A stretch of DNA of 38,789 nucleotides from an uncultured Negativicutes bacterium (GTDB lineage: Bacteria; Bacillota; Negativicutes; Acidaminococcales; Acidaminococcaceae). This document shows positions 18,274 to 27,755 of this stretch, piece by piece (the first letter of the stretch is position 1; each line of letters starts with the position of its first letter). Position numbers and translations under genes: made by a program. The stretch is from the NCBI GenBank assembly GCA_947074185.1, contig CAMTOO010000010.1:1-38789 (forward strand). Reading direction: 5' to 3'. The notes beneath the pieces are model-generated. The model was not told where the DNA came from, searched no databases, and was given only the letters and a program-made list of their open reading frames with translations.

Positions 18274-19278
18274 GTGTATATTTTAGCATTTATTATAGCA
18301 TTATTGGTGAGTTTCTTATTAACACCATATGTTAAAAAATTAGCATTTAAAATAGGGGCTCTCGATCAGCCTGATCATAGAAAAGTTCATAGTACAGTAA
18401 TGCCACGCTTAGGCGGACTAGCCATTTATTGTGGGTTTGTAGTTGCTGTTGTTTGTACGATGCATATTACAAAAGACATAATGGGGATTTTAATTGGTAG
18501 TACAGTAATTCTCATCTTAGGTGTTTTGGATGATGTGTATCAATTGCCTGCTAAGGTAAAACTTTTAGGACAAATTTTCGCAGCAGGAATACTAGTATTT
18601 TTTGGTATTCAAATTCAATGGCTTAATAATCCTATGGGTGGTTATTTATATTTGGAATATTTTTCAATCCCATTTACAATATTTTGGATTGTTAGTATGA
18701 CTAATGTTGTTAATTTAATGGATGGGCTAGATGGTTTAGCCGCAGGCGTTTCTGCAATAGCATCTATTACTGTAATTTTTGTAGCTTTGCAACAAGGTTT
18801 TATTCCTGTTGCGATTATCACCGCAGCATTAGCTGGTGGTATTATTGGTTTTATTAAATATAATTTCAATCCAGCTACAATCTTTATGGGTGATACTGGC
18901 AGCATGTTCTTGGGCTATATGCTAGCTGCTATTTCGATTTTTGGTGCAGTAAAAAGTGCTGCAACTATCGCACTTATTGTTCCAGCAATAGCATTAGGAC
19001 TTCCTATTATGGACACGGCGTTTGCTATTTTAAGACGTTACAATAACGGGCAACCAATTTTTAAGCCTGATAAAGGTCATCTACATCATAGATTACTAGC
19101 TTTAGGTTTATCTCAAAAGCAAGTAGTTTTACTAATGTATCTTATCAGTACAGTCCTTAGTATAGGAGCAGTATTTTTAGCGAAAGCTGAAGGTTATTTT
19201 TCTGTAGTGATTTTAGTTGTTATGTTAATATTAATAATTCTTGGTGCTAGGAAAATAGGAATATTTAGTAATAAATAA
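18274..19278 (+). CDS. MraY/WecA-family undecaprenyl-phosphate sugar-1-phosphate transferase
   Basis: A polytopic membrane enzyme (about ten helices) that loads a sugar-1-phosphate, probably GlcNAc-1-P, from a UDP-sugar onto undecaprenyl phosphate to start an envelope glycan. GVLDD carries the Mg-binding aspartates. NLMDGLDGLA, FMGDTGSMFLG and the HIHH-type motif KGHLHHRLL mark the WecA/TagO branch rather than MraY. Length is 334. The GTG start at 18274 follows GAGGTGA at 18257-18263, ten bases away. Paired with wecB, so the glycan may contain ManNAc. Whether the product is an LPS core, an ECA-like polymer or a teichoic-acid-like polymer is open. Confidence 0.9.
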   Translation: MYILAFIIALLVSFLLTPYVKKLAFKIGALDQPDHRKVHSTVMPRLGGLAIYCGFVVAVVCTMHITKDIMGILIGSTVILILGVLDDVYQLPAKVKLLGQIFAAGILVFFGIQIQWLNNPMGGYLYLEYFSIPFTIFWIVSMTNVVNLMDGLDGLAAGVSAIASITVIFVALQQGFIPVAIITAALAGGIIGFIKYNFNPATIFMGDTGSMFLGYMLAAISIFGAVKSAATIALIVPAIALGLPIMDTAFAILRRYNNGQPIFKPDKGHLHHRLLALGLSQKQVVLLMYLISTVLSIGAVFLAKAEGYFSVVILVVMLILIILGARKIGIFSNK

Positions 19279-19291
19279 ACTGGGGGTTCAC

Positions 19292-20452
19292 ATGAAAAAG
19301 ATAAAAGTTATGGTTATTTTCGGGACAAGACCAGAAGCAATAAAAATGTGTCCTTTAGTTTTAGAAATGAAAAAACATTCTGAGGAAATAGATACTATTG
19401 TGGCTGTTACAGCACAGCATAGAGAAATGTTAGATCAAGTTTTAGATTTATTTAAAATAAAATCAGATTATGATTTAGATATTATGTCTGCAAATCAAAC
19501 TCTTTATGATGTTACAGAAAAGGCATTAAGAGGTTTGAAGGAAGTTATTGAAACAGCTAAACCAGATTTGGTGTTAGTTCATGGAGATACAACAACAACT
19601 TTTGTAGGCTCGTTGGCTGCTTTTTATGCGCAAGTTCCAGTTGGGCATGTTGAAGCTGGGTTACGCACAGGGGATAAATATTCACCTTTCCCTGAAGAAA
19701 TGAATCGCAAATTAACAGGTGCTATTGCCGATTTGCATTTTGCTCCAACAAGCATAAGTGCAGAAAATCTTTTAAAAGAAAATGTTCCTAAAGAAAACAT
19801 TTTTATTACTGGAAATACAGTTATTGATGCTTTGATTGATACAGTAAAACCAAATTATGAATTTACTGATCCGGTGTTAACAGAAGCATTGAGTGCTAAT
19901 AAAAAAATTATTCTGATGACTACCCATCGTCGCGAAAATTTGGGTGAACCAATGCGTCATGTTTATAAAGCATTAAAAAAAGTTTTGGAAAATAATGTTG
20001 ATGTAGCGGCAGTATTCCCTGTTCATAAAAACCCTAAAATCCGTGAAATTGTTCAAGAGGAATTAGGTGATTTGGAAAGAGTTTATTTGATTGAGCCTTT
20101 GGATTATGAACCATTTGCTAATTTGATGGCTAAAGCCGATATTATTCTTACTGATAGTGGTGGAATTCAAGAAGAAGCACCTGCTTTAGGTAAACCAGTT
20201 TTGGTTTTAAGAGATACTACAGAACGTCCAGAAGCTGTTGTAGCTGGAACTGTAAAATTAGTAGGTACTGCTTATGAGGATGTTTTAAGGGAAACAGAAT
20301 TGCTTGTTAATGATTCTAATTATTATAAAAAAATGGCTGAAGCCGTTAATCCTTATGGTGATGGTAAGGCATGCGAAAGAATAGTTAGTATAATTTTAAG
20401 CAATTATGGATTTGATATTAAAAAATTACCTGATTTTTATTCAAATATATAG
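19292..20452 (+). CDS. wecB: UDP-N-acetylglucosamine 2-epimerase (non-hydrolysing)
   Basis: Interconverts UDP-GlcNAc and UDP-ManNAc in the cytoplasm, using the product of GlmU. Signatures are IFGTRPEAIKMCPLV, LVHGDTTTTFVG, HVEAGLRTGDKYSPFPEE, TTHRRENLG and DSGGIQEEAPALGKPVLVLR. Length 386 is standard. GGGGGTT upstream is a modest ribosome site. The position just before the atp operon is conserved in many Firmicutes (upp, mnaA/wecB, atp), so linkage is probably historical. Confidence 0.96.
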   Translation: MKKIKVMVIFGTRPEAIKMCPLVLEMKKHSEEIDTIVAVTAQHREMLDQVLDLFKIKSDYDLDIMSANQTLYDVTEKALRGLKEVIETAKPDLVLVHGDTTTTFVGSLAAFYAQVPVGHVEAGLRTGDKYSPFPEEMNRKLTGAIADLHFAPTSISAENLLKENVPKENIFITGNTVIDALIDTVKPNYEFTDPVLTEALSANKKIILMTTHRRENLGEPMRHVYKALKKVLENNVDVAAVFPVHKNPKIREIVQEELGDLERVYLIEPLDYEPFANLMAKADIILTDSGGIQEEAPALGKPVLVLRDTTERPEAVVAGTVKLVGTAYEDVLRETELLVNDSNYYKKMAEAVNPYGDGKACERIVSIILSNYGFDIKKLPDFYSNI

Positions 20453-20478
20453 ACAAATGTTGTTAAAAATATTACAAT
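20450..20478 (+). promoter_or_regulatory. Promoter of the ATP synthase operon
   Basis: TAGACA at 20450-20455 and TACAAT at 20473-20478 with a 17-base spacer. The -35 box begins on the wecB stop codon. Transcription should begin near 20485. Confidence 0.68.
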
Positions 20479-20495
20479 AAAACATAAGACATTTT

Positions 20496-20514
20496 ATGGT
20501 TTTAGAAAAACCAT
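20496..20514 (+). promoter_or_regulatory. Leader hairpin before the atp operon
   Basis: A perfect 8-bp stem (ATGGTTTT with AAAACCAT) around a three-base loop. It ends one base before the GAAGGAG ribosome site of the first gene. It lies wholly within the predicted leader and has no T run, so it is not a terminator. Confidence 0.5.
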
Positions 20515-20527
20515 TGAAGGAGTAGCT

Positions 20528-20776
20528 ATGATTGAAAAAGGCCCAGATAAAGAGCAGGTGCGTGCTTTGGGCGTGCTAGCTACAGTGTCTTCGCTTGGTG
20601 CTATGGTAGTAATTGATTTCTTGATTGCTTACTATGCAGGCAATTGGTTAGATAAGTATTTTGAAACTGGCGATCACACTTGGCGTATTAGATGTATTGG
20701 CATAGCCATGGCTATGGTGTGTTATACGTTTTTCAAAATGATACATACAGTTATGAATAGGAGCGATGATGAATAG
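20528..20776 (+). CDS. AtpZ/AtpI-type ATP synthase accessory membrane protein
   Basis: A small two-helix membrane protein (82 residues) heading the operon. Hydrophobic stretches are at about 16-37 and 52-70, separated by the conserved GNWLDKYFETGDHTWR loop characteristic of the AtpZ (ATPase_gene1) family. Such proteins are thought to help assemble the c-ring or import Mg2+. GAAGGAG lies ahead of the ATG. It is followed two bases on by the next gene. The family match is good; the role is inferred from relatives. Confidence 0.82.
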   Translation: MIEKGPDKEQVRALGVLATVSSLGAMVVIDFLIAYYAGNWLDKYFETGDHTWRIRCIGIAMAMVCYTFFKMIHTVMNRSDDE

Positions 20777-20778
20777 AT

Positions 20779-21186
20779 ATGATACCTGGAACTGATTTTA
20801 CACCAGTTGTCGAAAAAGGATATAAAGATTTTTTACTAGGTCCTATAATTGTATCTATTATTATTACTGTTATTATTTTTTTTCTAGGTTCACCTCAGGC
20901 AGCCAAAGGAGTTTTTCAAGGGTTTGTGATAGGAATGCTAGACATTGTTATTATGACGACAGGCATGCGAAAGGCGTTACCGTTTAGAGAAGAGCCTAAA
21001 AAAGGGCTATCTGTTATGAAACGTTATAGATGGTATAGAATTATTTCCGCATCATCTTTAGTAGTTTTATTGTTAAAACAAGGTATGAATGTCACAGGAG
21101 TGTTCATTGGACTTCTCCTGATGCATATATTTTTAATTTTCAATTTAATATTAATCACGTATAGACTTAATAAGGGGAAGGCGTGA
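20779..21186 (+). CDS. atpI: ATP synthase I family protein
   Basis: A four-helix membrane protein of 135 residues matching the ATP-synt_I family, which aids assembly of the c-ring. Helices are at roughly 21-38, 44-60, 85-100 and 108-128. The ribosome site is weak: AGGAG at 20759-20763 is 15 bases from the ATG, so initiation probably depends on ribosomes ending the previous gene two bases upstream. Confidence 0.8.
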   Translation: MIPGTDFTPVVEKGYKDFLLGPIIVSIIITVIIFFLGSPQAAKGVFQGFVIGMLDIVIMTTGMRKALPFREEPKKGLSVMKRYRWYRIISASSLVVLLLKQGMNVTGVFIGLLLMHIFLIFNLILITYRLNKGKA

Positions 21187-21204
21187 AGAAAGGAGTGTGA
21201 AGGA

Positions 21205-21927
21205 ATGGGGAATACAGCTGCAGAATTTCCACAAGAAGCTGCTACTGCAAGTGAATTGATAGCCTATTATCCTACCGAAATTGCACCAGGTATAGTTATT
21301 AATATGCAAACTATGTATATGACTTGGTTAACAATGGCGATAGTATTTTTACTATTTTTCCTTGCTGCTAGAAATCCAAAAATGATACCTAGCGGTTTGC
21401 AAAATGTTATGGAATTCTTTATGGATTTTCTTAACGGATTGATGGAAAGCGTATTAGGAATTCATGGACGTAAGTATATGGCATCCTTTGTAATTACATT
21501 GTTTATGTTCATATTGATTTCTAATGAGCTTGGTGTAGTGATACCACAAATTGGTGGTCACTGGACATCTCCTACAAATGACATCAACACTTGTGTAGGG
21601 TTGTCATTGACAGTTGCTCTTGGTGTGTATGTTGTAGGTGTAGCAAGAAGAGGGCTTGGACATTTTAAACATTTTATTAGTCCATCACCTGCCTTTTTAC
21701 CACTACATTTACTAGAAGAACTTACAAAGCCTTTAACTATGGCTCTTCGTTTATTTGGTAATATTTTAGCTGGTGAAATATTATTGATTGTACTTTACAA
21801 ATTATCCCCTTGGATAATTCCAGAATTTTGGGTAATGTTCAGTATAATCATCGGCTTCCTACAAGCGTTTATTTTTACGATGCTTGCTTTAACAAGTTAT
21901 GCTATCGTATTTGCGCATGACCATTAA
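21205..21927 (+). CDS. atpB: F-type ATP synthase subunit a
   Basis: The stator subunit forming the ion half-channels against the c-ring. The essential arginine is R182 in TMALRLFGNILAGE. Five to six helices span about residues 37-235. Length 240 is normal. GGAGTGTGAAGGA lies just ahead of the ATG. The conserved EELTKPLTMALRLFGN block confirms the family. Confidence 0.96.
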   Translation: MGNTAAEFPQEAATASELIAYYPTEIAPGIVINMQTMYMTWLTMAIVFLLFFLAARNPKMIPSGLQNVMEFFMDFLNGLMESVLGIHGRKYMASFVITLFMFILISNELGVVIPQIGGHWTSPTNDINTCVGLSLTVALGVYVVGVARRGLGHFKHFISPSPAFLPLHLLEELTKPLTMALRLFGNILAGEILLIVLYKLSPWIIPEFWVMFSIIIGFLQAFIFTMLALTSYAIVFAHDH

Positions 21928-21985
21928 TGGTTAATTAATTAAATTAAAAAATAAAAAGATGTAATATCGAAAGGATGAAAAAACA

Positions 21986-22240
21986 ATGACTGAAAACGCA
22001 ATTATTATTTGTGCATCTATGTTTGCAGTAGCATTCATTTGTATGGCAGCTTCTTTAGGAGCGGCTCTTGGTAATGGTAACTTAACTGGTAAGGCTATAG
22101 AATCTATGGCTCGTCAACCTGAAGAATCTGGTAAACTTTTTACAAACATGTTAGTATCCGTAGGTTTGGTTGAATCCATGCCTATTCTTTGCTACGTTAT
22201 CGCTGTAGTACTTGTATTTGCTAACCCATTCGTAAAATAA
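21986..22240 (+). CDS. atpE: F-type ATP synthase subunit c
   Basis: The proteolipid forming the rotor ring: two helices joined by the polar loop ARQPEESGK (R43, Q44, P45). The ion-binding carboxylate is E63 in GLVESMPIL, followed by serine S64. Sodium-type rings such as that of Ilyobacter have Glu-Ser here but also a Gln in helix 1, where this protein has N30 in ALGNGNLTGK. Ion specificity is therefore mixed by motif. Length 84. AAAGGATG-type ribosome site upstream. Confidence 0.95.
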   Translation: MTENAIIICASMFAVAFICMAASLGAALGNGNLTGKAIESMARQPEESGKLFTNMLVSVGLVESMPILCYVIAVVLVFANPFVK

Positions 22241-22278
22241 TTGATTTGCAAGAATTAAAATAAAGGAGCGTGCTTTAA

Positions 22279-22761
22279 TTGGTTGATATTAATGGAACAC
22301 TTATAGCGCAGGTCCTTAACTTTTTGTTTTTAGTATTTATTCTTGCAAAATTTGCATATAAACCACTTGTTGGTGTTATGGAAGATCGTAAGAATAAAAT
22401 TGCTAGTGATTTAGAAACTGCTGAAAAAAGCAAGCAAGATGCTGAAGCTATAAAAGCTGAATATGCAGCTAAATTGTCTGAAGCTAGACAGGAAGCTCAA
22501 ACAATTCTTGATACTGCTCGTAAAACAGCACAAGCTGAACATGACAGAATCATGGCTGAAACTAGAGTTGAACAAGAACAATTCGTAGCATCTTCTAGAG
22601 AAAGTATTATTCTCGAAAAGAAAAAAGCTATGAATGAAATTCGTGGTCAAGTAGTAGCGCTTAGTATGATTGCAGCAGGAAAAATCGTAGAACAAAAGTT
22701 AGGTTCTGAAGAAGATAAACAATTAGCAGGAAGTATTGTTGATGGTATTCTCAACAAATAA
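22279..22761 (+). CDS. atpF: F-type ATP synthase subunit b
   Basis: The peripheral stalk subunit: one N-terminal membrane helix (about residues 6-26) followed by a long charged coiled coil to about residue 140. The start MVDINGTLIAQVLNFL and KPLVGVMEDRKNKI are typical of b. Length 160 is normal and there is no extra domain, so the missing delta N-terminal domain is not fused here. The start codon is TTG at 22279 with AAGGAG at 22262-22267; no closer ATG gives the expected N-terminus. Confidence 0.94.
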   Translation: MVDINGTLIAQVLNFLFLVFILAKFAYKPLVGVMEDRKNKIASDLETAEKSKQDAEAIKAEYAAKLSEARQEAQTILDTARKTAQAEHDRIMAETRVEQEQFVASSRESIILEKKKAMNEIRGQVVALSMIAAGKIVEQKLGSEEDKQLAGSIVDGILNK

Positions 22762-22778
22762 TTGCTAATTTCTATTAA

Positions 22779-22801
22779 ACCGGTGTCTTAAAATATCCGG
22801 T
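22779..22801 (+). other. Short inverted repeat between atpF and atpA
   Basis: ACCGG at 22779-22783 pairs with CCGGT at 22797-22801 around a 13-base loop, just before the strong ribosome site GGAGGTGAT (22806-22814) of the fused alpha gene. It could adjust translation of that gene or mark an mRNA processing point. The gap is only 62 bases and has no room for a delta N-terminal domain. Confidence 0.4.
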
Positions 22802-22823
22802 AGTTGGAGGTGATTGATACAAT

Positions 22824-24653
22824 ATGAAGAATGAAGAAAATATTGCTTTGCTTAAGCAAGAGTTATCCGACTTCAAAATGGATCTAGGTTCAATTAGAGA
22901 ACTTTTAGATGTTAAAATAACTACAGCTAAAAAATTGACTGTAGACGAGTATCAATCCATTTCTGCAATTCTCAGTGAAAAATTAGGTCGCGAAATTTTC
23001 TTAAATAAAAATGTTGATCCATCTATTCTTGGAGGACTTGTTGTCCAAGTAGGAGACAAAATATTTGATGCTTCTGCTCTTCGCAAGCTTAGGAAAATGG
23101 AAGTAGTAATGAATGGCATTGACATTCATGACTATGAAAAACCGGCTGAGATGGCTGATGCTCTCAGTACAAAATTAGAGAATTACAATGTGGATGTTGA
23201 TCTTGAAGAAGTTGGTATCGTTGAAAAAATTGGTGACGGTATTGCAACTGTTATTGGCATGAGAAATGCAATGGCAGGTGAATTGGTTTCATTATCCAAT
23301 GATGTTTCCGGTATGGTCTTGAACTTAAATCCTGATTCAGTAGGTATCGTACTTATGGGTGGCGAAACCGAAGTAAAAGAGGGAGATATTGTTCGCCGTA
23401 CAGGTCGTATCATGGAAGTTCCTGTAGGGGAAGCTTTATTAGGTCGTGTTGTTAGTGCTACTGGTGTACCTATTGATGGTAAAGGCGATATTGTTGCTGC
23501 TGAACATCGTTCAGTAGAAGCTGCCGCACATGGTATTGCTGACAGACAATCTGTTGATACTCCATTACAAACAGGTATTAAATGTATAGATGCTTTGGTT
23601 CCTATCGGACGTGGACAACGTGAGCTTATCATCGGTGACCGTGGTACTGGTAAAACTGCAGTAGCAATTGATACAATCATCAACCAAAAAGGTCTTGGTG
23701 TTATTTGTATCTATGTTGCTATTGGTCAAAAAGCTTCTAATATTGCTCGTATTGTTCGTACTTTAGAACAACATGGCGCAATGGAATATACTATTATTGT
23801 TACTGCTACTGCAGCTGATTCTGCTCCATTGCAGTACTTAGCTCCATATTCTGGCGTAACAATGGCAGAATACTTCATGGATCAAGGTAAAGACGTATTG
23901 TGCGTATATGATGACCTTTCTAAACACGCGGTTGCATATCGTGCGATGTCACTCTTACTTCGTCGTCCTCCAGGACGTGAAGCTTATCCTGGTGATGTAT
24001 TCTATCTACACTCTCGTTTATTAGAACGTGCTGCTAAATTAAATAATACGGAATTAAAAGGTGGTTCTATCACTGCATTGCCTATTATTGAAACATTAGC
24101 AGGTGACGTAGGTGGATTTATTCCGACTAATGTAATTTCTATTACAGATGGTCAAATATTCCTAGAATCAGAACTTTTCTATTCTGGTATTCGACCAGCT
24201 ATCAACTCTGGTTTGTCTGTATCTCGTGTAGGTGGTGCTGCGCAAATTAAAGCAATGAAATCTGTTGCTGGTACACTACGTCTTGATTTAGCACAATACC
24301 GTGAACTTGCTGCTTTCGCACAGTTTGCTTCTGATCTTGATAAAGCAACTAAAGCTCAATTAGATAGAGGTCAACGTTTGACTGAGTTATTAAAACAAGG
24401 TCAATATTGTCCGCTTTCAGTTGAAAAACAAGTTATGAGTATTTACCTCGGCACAAAAGGTTACCTTGATGATGTTGAAGTAAAAGATATAACTCGTTGC
24501 GAAAAAGAATTCTTAGAATTTATGGACTTAAATCATGCTGAAATTGGCAACGATATCCGTGATAGCAAAAAAATTAGTGATGAAACTGAAGAAGCTTTGA
24601 AAAAAGCAATCGCTACATTTAAGGAAACCTTTATCCCAAGTGAAGCGAGGTGA
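22824..24653 (+). CDS. atpA: ATP synthase alpha subunit with N-terminal delta (OSCP) C-terminal domain fusion
   Basis: The alpha subunit of F1, but 609 residues instead of about 502. Residues from about 106 onward are a complete alpha: [15 protein letters not shown], Walker A GDRGTGKT (271-278), [20 protein letters not shown] and the arginine-finger region [15 protein letters not shown]. Residues about 29-97 match the C-terminal domain of the delta subunit: [18 protein letters not shown], then [19 protein letters not shown] and [16 protein letters not shown]. The first 28 residues are helical and unassigned. The six-helix N-terminal domain of delta is missing, and no separate atpH lies in the operon. 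Reading is open throughout with a strong ribosome site, so this is a real fusion, not an assembly of two overlapping genes. Confidence 0.92.
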   Translation: MKNEENIALLKQELSDFKMDLGSIRELLDVKITTAKKLTVDEYQSISAILSEKLGREIFLNKNVDPSILGGLVVQVGDKIFDASALRKLRKMEVVMNGIDIHDYEKPAEMADALSTKLENYNVDVDLEEVGIVEKIGDGIATVIGMRNAMAGELVSLSNDVSGMVLNLNPDSVGIVLMGGETEVKEGDIVRRTGRIMEVPVGEALLGRVVSATGVPIDGKGDIVAAEHRSVEAAAHGIADRQSVDTPLQTGIKCIDALVPIGRGQRELIIGDRGTGKTAVAIDTIINQKGLGVICIYVAIGQKASNIARIVRTLEQHGAMEYTIIVTATAADSAPLQYLAPYSGVTMAEYFMDQGKDVLCVYDDLSKHAVAYRAMSLLLRRPPGREAYPGDVFYLHSRLLERAAKLNNTELKGGSITALPIIETLAGDVGGFIPTNVISITDGQIFLESELFYSGIRPAINSGLSVSRVGGAAQIKAMKSVAGTLRLDLAQYRELAAFAQFASDLDKATKAQLDRGQRLTELLKQGQYCPLSVEKQVMSIYLGTKGYLDDVEVKDITRCEKEFLEFMDLNHAEIGNDIRDSKKISDETEEALKKAIATFKETFIPSEAR

Positions 24654-24660
24654 TTAACTA

Positions 24661-25551
24661 ATGGCTACAGCACGTGAGATACATCGCCATATGAAAAGTA
24701 TAGGTAATATTGGTAAAATCACTAAAGCGATGAAAATGGTTGCGGCTGCAAGATTGCGTAGAGCGCAAGAAAAAGCAGCAGCAAGTAGACCATACGCTCT
24801 TAAGATTAAGGAAGTTTTATCTAATGTTGCCGCTGATACAAGTGTCATAGCTGGATTAAATCCTAAAGAACATCCTTTGCTTCAACATAGAGAAGTAAAA
24901 AGAGTTGGCTATTTAGTGCTATGTTCTGATAAAGGTTTGGCTGGTGCATATAGTGCAAATGCTCTTAAAAAAGCGGTTGCTGAAATTTCTAAATGTGAAC
25001 ATGAAGTATTAATTATTACAAGCGGTCGTAAAGCAAAAGAATATTTTGCAAGACGTGGTTATAATGTTGTTAGTTCTCACTTTGGATTTTCAGATAGACC
25101 TACTTATGAAGATGCTGTTGATATTGCTCATGATGCGATGGAAGCATTTGCTTCTGAGCAAATTGATGAATTGCACATAGTATATACCTTGTTTAAAAAT
25201 GTATTGTCTCAAGTTCCAACTAGTGAACTTATCTTACCGGTGAAACCACCAGAAGATGTAGACAGTAGTAATAAAATTCAAGAATCATTTATTTTTGAAC
25301 CTAGTCAAGATGAAGCTTTGAAAATTCTTGCGCCTAAATATTTGCAAACAATTATTTATGCTGCATTAGTTCAATCTGCTGCAAGTGAACTTGGTTCTCG
25401 TATGACAGCAATGTCTTCTGCGACTGATAATGCAGGTAAGTTAGTACAAAGTCTACAACTTTCCTACAATAAAGCGCGTCAAGCCGGCATCACTCGTGAA
25501 CTTAACGAAATTGTTGGTGGCGTAGAAGCATTAGCTCAATCAAATCATTAA
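24661..25551 (+). CDS. atpG: F-type ATP synthase gamma subunit
   Basis: The central rotor shaft. N-terminal EIHRHMKSIGNIGKITKAMKMVAAARLRRAQ and C-terminal SRMTAMSSATDNAGKLVQSL (the coiled coil that rotates in the alpha-beta ring) are both intact, with the C-terminal helix ending in NKARQAGITRELNEIVGG. Length 296 is usual. The ribosome site GAGGTGA overlaps the atpA stop codon, so translation is probably coupled. Confidence 0.97.
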   Translation: MATAREIHRHMKSIGNIGKITKAMKMVAAARLRRAQEKAAASRPYALKIKEVLSNVAADTSVIAGLNPKEHPLLQHREVKRVGYLVLCSDKGLAGAYSANALKKAVAEISKCEHEVLIITSGRKAKEYFARRGYNVVSSHFGFSDRPTYEDAVDIAHDAMEAFASEQIDELHIVYTLFKNVLSQVPTSELILPVKPPEDVDSSNKIQESFIFEPSQDEALKILAPKYLQTIIYAALVQSAASELGSRMTAMSSATDNAGKLVQSLQLSYNKARQAGITRELNEIVGGVEALAQSNH

Positions 25552-26988
<1,437 letters not shown>

Positions 26989-26990
26989 TA

Positions 26991-27410
26991 ATGGCAACAC
27001 CATTTGAATTCGAAATTGTTACGCCGGACAAATCACTATTTTATTCAAAAGATGTTACTTATGTAGGCTTTAAGACTATTACAGGAAGTATGGGTATAGA
27101 ATCCAGACATTTACCTGTTATTGCAACCTTAGCAGTAGCTCCGCTTAAATGTGTTTTTGCGGATGGTACTGAAAAATATTTTGCAGTATGTGGTGGTTTC
27201 CTTGAGATGTCTAAAGAAAAATGTACTGTTTTAGCGACTATTGCTGAGCCAGGTGAAGATATTGATCTTGCTCGTGCAAATGCAGCTAAAGAACGTGCAG
27301 AAACGCGCTTAAGCACTCAACAAAAAGATATTGTTGCATCTCGTGCAGAAATGTCTTTGAAAAGAGCGATAATGCGTATAAATGTAAGTAAAATGAGTCA
27401 TAGAAAATAG
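26991..27410 (+). CDS. atpC: F-type ATP synthase epsilon subunit
   Basis: Rotor subunit coupling gamma to the c-ring and acting as an inhibitor. An N-terminal beta-sandwich (FEFEIVTPDKSLFYSKDV; GSMGIESRHLPVIATL) is followed by a C-terminal helical hairpin from about residue 90 (DIDLARANAAKERAETRL). Length 139 is normal. The start lies two bases after the atpD stop codon and has no clear ribosome site, so coupling to atpD is likely. Confidence 0.95.
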   Translation: MATPFEFEIVTPDKSLFYSKDVTYVGFKTITGSMGIESRHLPVIATLAVAPLKCVFADGTEKYFAVCGGFLEMSKEKCTVLATIAEPGEDIDLARANAAKERAETRLSTQQKDIVASRAEMSLKRAIMRINVSKMSHRK

Positions 27411-27425
27411 TTTGTTTTAACAATA

Positions 27426-27456
27426 AAAACCCACTTTAAAAGTGGGTTTTTTGTTG
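27426..27456 (+). terminator. Intrinsic terminator of the ATP synthase operon
   Basis: A 10-bp stem (27426-27435 with 27441-27450) whose ends can extend, a five-base loop and a T-rich run. It lies 16 bases after the atpC stop codon. Confidence 0.93.
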
Positions 27457-27482
27457 TTTTAAAAAGCAATTTTTGGTATAAT
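27454..27482 (+). promoter_or_regulatory. Promoter downstream of the atp terminator
   Basis: TTGTTT at 27454-27459, a 17-base spacer and TATAAT at 27477-27482 with a TGG extension. The -35 lies in the T-rich tail of the terminator. It should drive the small coiled-coil gene and, by read-through, murA. Confidence 0.7.
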
Positions 27483-27520
27483 AAAGGGTAGGTTATGGAA
27501 AAAGGAAAGAGGGTTTTGTT

Positions 27521-27706
27521 ATGAGTGATATTTTAGAATCTGTAGCAGGCAATAAAATGTTGCAACTAAAACAAGAAATAGCTGATTTAAGAGTAGCATT
27601 AAAAAAAGTTGAAGATGAAGAAACAATTAAAATGTTGAAAAAAGATATTATGGAAAAAGAGACACATTATAATATTCTAGCAGATAGAGCAAGAGTTAAT
27701 GGCTAG
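27521..27706 (+). CDS. Small coiled-coil protein of unknown function
   Basis: A 61-residue soluble protein with no signal peptide or membrane helix, rich in Glu, Lys and Leu. Residues about 10-55 show heptad-like leucine/isoleucine spacing (LQLKQEIADLRVALKKVEDE, then IKMLKKDIMEKETHYNIL), suggesting a coiled coil or helical hairpin. No family is recognised. A promoter and an AAAGAGGG ribosome site precede the ATG, and codon use is like its neighbours, so expression is plausible. It sits alone between the atp operon and murA. Confidence 0.7.
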   Translation: MSDILESVAGNKMLQLKQEIADLRVALKKVEDEETIKMLKKDIMEKETHYNILADRARVNG

Positions 27707-27722
27707 TAACTAAAAAATAAAG

Positions 27723-27743
27723 ACACTTTAAATAGTGTTTTTT
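27723..27743 (+). terminator. Weak terminator-like hairpin before murA
   Basis: ACACT (27723-27727) pairs with AGTGT (27734-27738) around a six-base loop. With the 3'-most T of the stem it makes a run of seven Ts (27738-27744 region) and then runs straight into the AGGAGG ribosome site of murA. The 5-bp stem is short, so it would be a leaky terminator or attenuator at most. Confidence 0.4.
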
Positions 27744-27755
27744 AGGAGGATATCG

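Noticed and set aside
22762-22823. A hidden delta N-terminal domain or a frameshifted atpH between atpF and atpA
   Set aside because: Only 62 bases lie between the genes, too few for the roughly 100-residue domain, and I see no remnant. The fused gene has its own strong ribosome site.
23183-23683. A 166-codon open frame antisense to atpA
   Set aside because: It lacks any recognisable protein feature, lies wholly within a conserved gene and reflects codon bias of the sense strand.
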